Assembly (NCBI GenBank): GCA_014379485.1
Contig: JACMLS010000607.1
Span: 1-14,474 of the forward strand
Direction of reading: 5' to 3'
Source: Bacteroidia bacterium
GTDB taxonomy: Bacteria > Bacteroidota > Bacteroidia > B-17B0 > Aurantibacillaceae
DNA: 14,474 nucleotides
In this document: one piece after another, positions 14,180 to 14,474 of the stretch
How the letters are laid out: the number at the start of each line of letters is the position of its first letter
Numbering within the stretch: position 1 is the stretch's first letter
Made by a program: the position numbers and the translations under genes
Notes under the pieces: model-generated
Told to the model about the DNA's origin: nothing
What the model saw: the letters and a program-made list of their open reading frames with translations, nothing else
Database searches by the model: none

Positions 14180-14474
14180 ATGAACGTATTAATCACAGGC
14201 GCATCCAGAGGAATAGGATTTGAATTAGCGAAATATTTTTCGGCGAAACGTGCTAAAACAATTTTCCTTTTATCGCGCAACAAAGAAAAAATTGAAGAGC
14301 TGCGCAAAGAGTGTTTAAAAATTTATGCCAATACAAAAATTGTTTCGCTTCCGTTTGATCTTGCTGATGAGAAATCTTTTTCTGAAATAAATAAAATTGT
14401 TTCTTCAGAAGTAAATCAGCTGGATATTTTAATTAATAACGCAGGCTATCTTGTAAATAAACCCTTTGCTGAAA
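14180..14474 (+). CDS. Short-chain dehydrogenase/reductase, 3' part outside the window
   Basis: The reading frame opens with ATG at 14180 and is still open at the window edge (98 complete codons). It encodes a classical SDR Rossmann fold. The dinucleotide-binding TGASRGIG is at residues 6-13, FDLAD with its acidic turn is near 64-68, and the structural INNAG motif is at 85-89. The catalytic Tyr-x3-Lys would lie beyond the end. The substrate cannot be told; many such proteins reduce carbonyls of lipids, sugars or cofactors with NAD(P)H. The Arg after TGAS slightly favours NADPH use, by family experience. It follows the rfbB-like gene on the same strand after 137 bases, so joint expression is possible but not shown. 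Confidence 0.88.
   Translation, partial: MNVLITGASRGIGFELAKYFSAKRAKTIFLLSRNKEKIEELRKECLKIYANTKIVSLPFDLADEKSFSEINKIVSSEVNQLDILINNAGYLVNKPFAE

Overview
The window looks like a chromosomal segment of a Bacteroidota bacterium (Flavobacteriia/Sphingobacteriia-like; the exact order cannot be told). Four things point there. A secreted protein ends in a type IX secretion (Por) sorting domain. The rfbB-like gene has a TTTG-N17-TAAATTTG promoter of the Bacteroidota type. Clear Shine-Dalgarno sequences are missing before most starts and the DNA is A+T-rich. Two protein families, signal-peptide TPR-coiled-coil-membrane proteins and small Cys-motif membrane proteins, are also typical of the phylum.

Layout, left to right. 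(1) 29-1264, plus strand: an MtfA/M90-like zinc peptidase with a C-terminal membrane and PH-like region. (2) 1365-3065, minus strand: an RsuA/RluB-type 23S/16S rRNA pseudouridine synthase with a very long, charged, repetitive N-terminal tail. It converges on the peptidase gene across an inverted-repeat terminator. (3) 3275-5317, minus: methionyl-tRNA synthetase with its C-terminal tRNA-binding domain. (4) 5597-10417, minus: five closely spaced genes (gaps of 29 to 42 bases) that look like one transcription unit. In transcription order these are three tandem paralogues with a four-cysteine N-terminal motif, a hydrophobic segment and a beta-rich C-terminal domain, then two signal-peptide TPR proteins with a C-terminal membrane anchor and no output domain. 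A perfect 22-bp hairpin lies just past the end of this unit. (5) 10748-12832, minus: a secreted CotH-kinase-like protein with an N-terminal P-domain and a C-terminal T9SS sorting domain. (6) 12969-14042, plus: dTDP-glucose 4,6-dehydratase (surface polysaccharide sugar precursor). (7) 14180 to the window end, plus: the first 98 codons of a short-chain dehydrogenase.

The housekeeping genes (metG, the pseudouridine synthase, rfbB) are ordinary. The part most likely to be undescribed is the five-gene 5597-10417 cluster. From its architecture I infer an envelope-spanning module: cytoplasmic metal-binding-like heads tethered to periplasmic beta domains, encoded with two TPR proteins that resemble sensor kinases lacking the kinase. 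No enzymatic function can be assigned to it from sequence alone. Several intergenic gaps carry short repeats and palindromes, listed separately.
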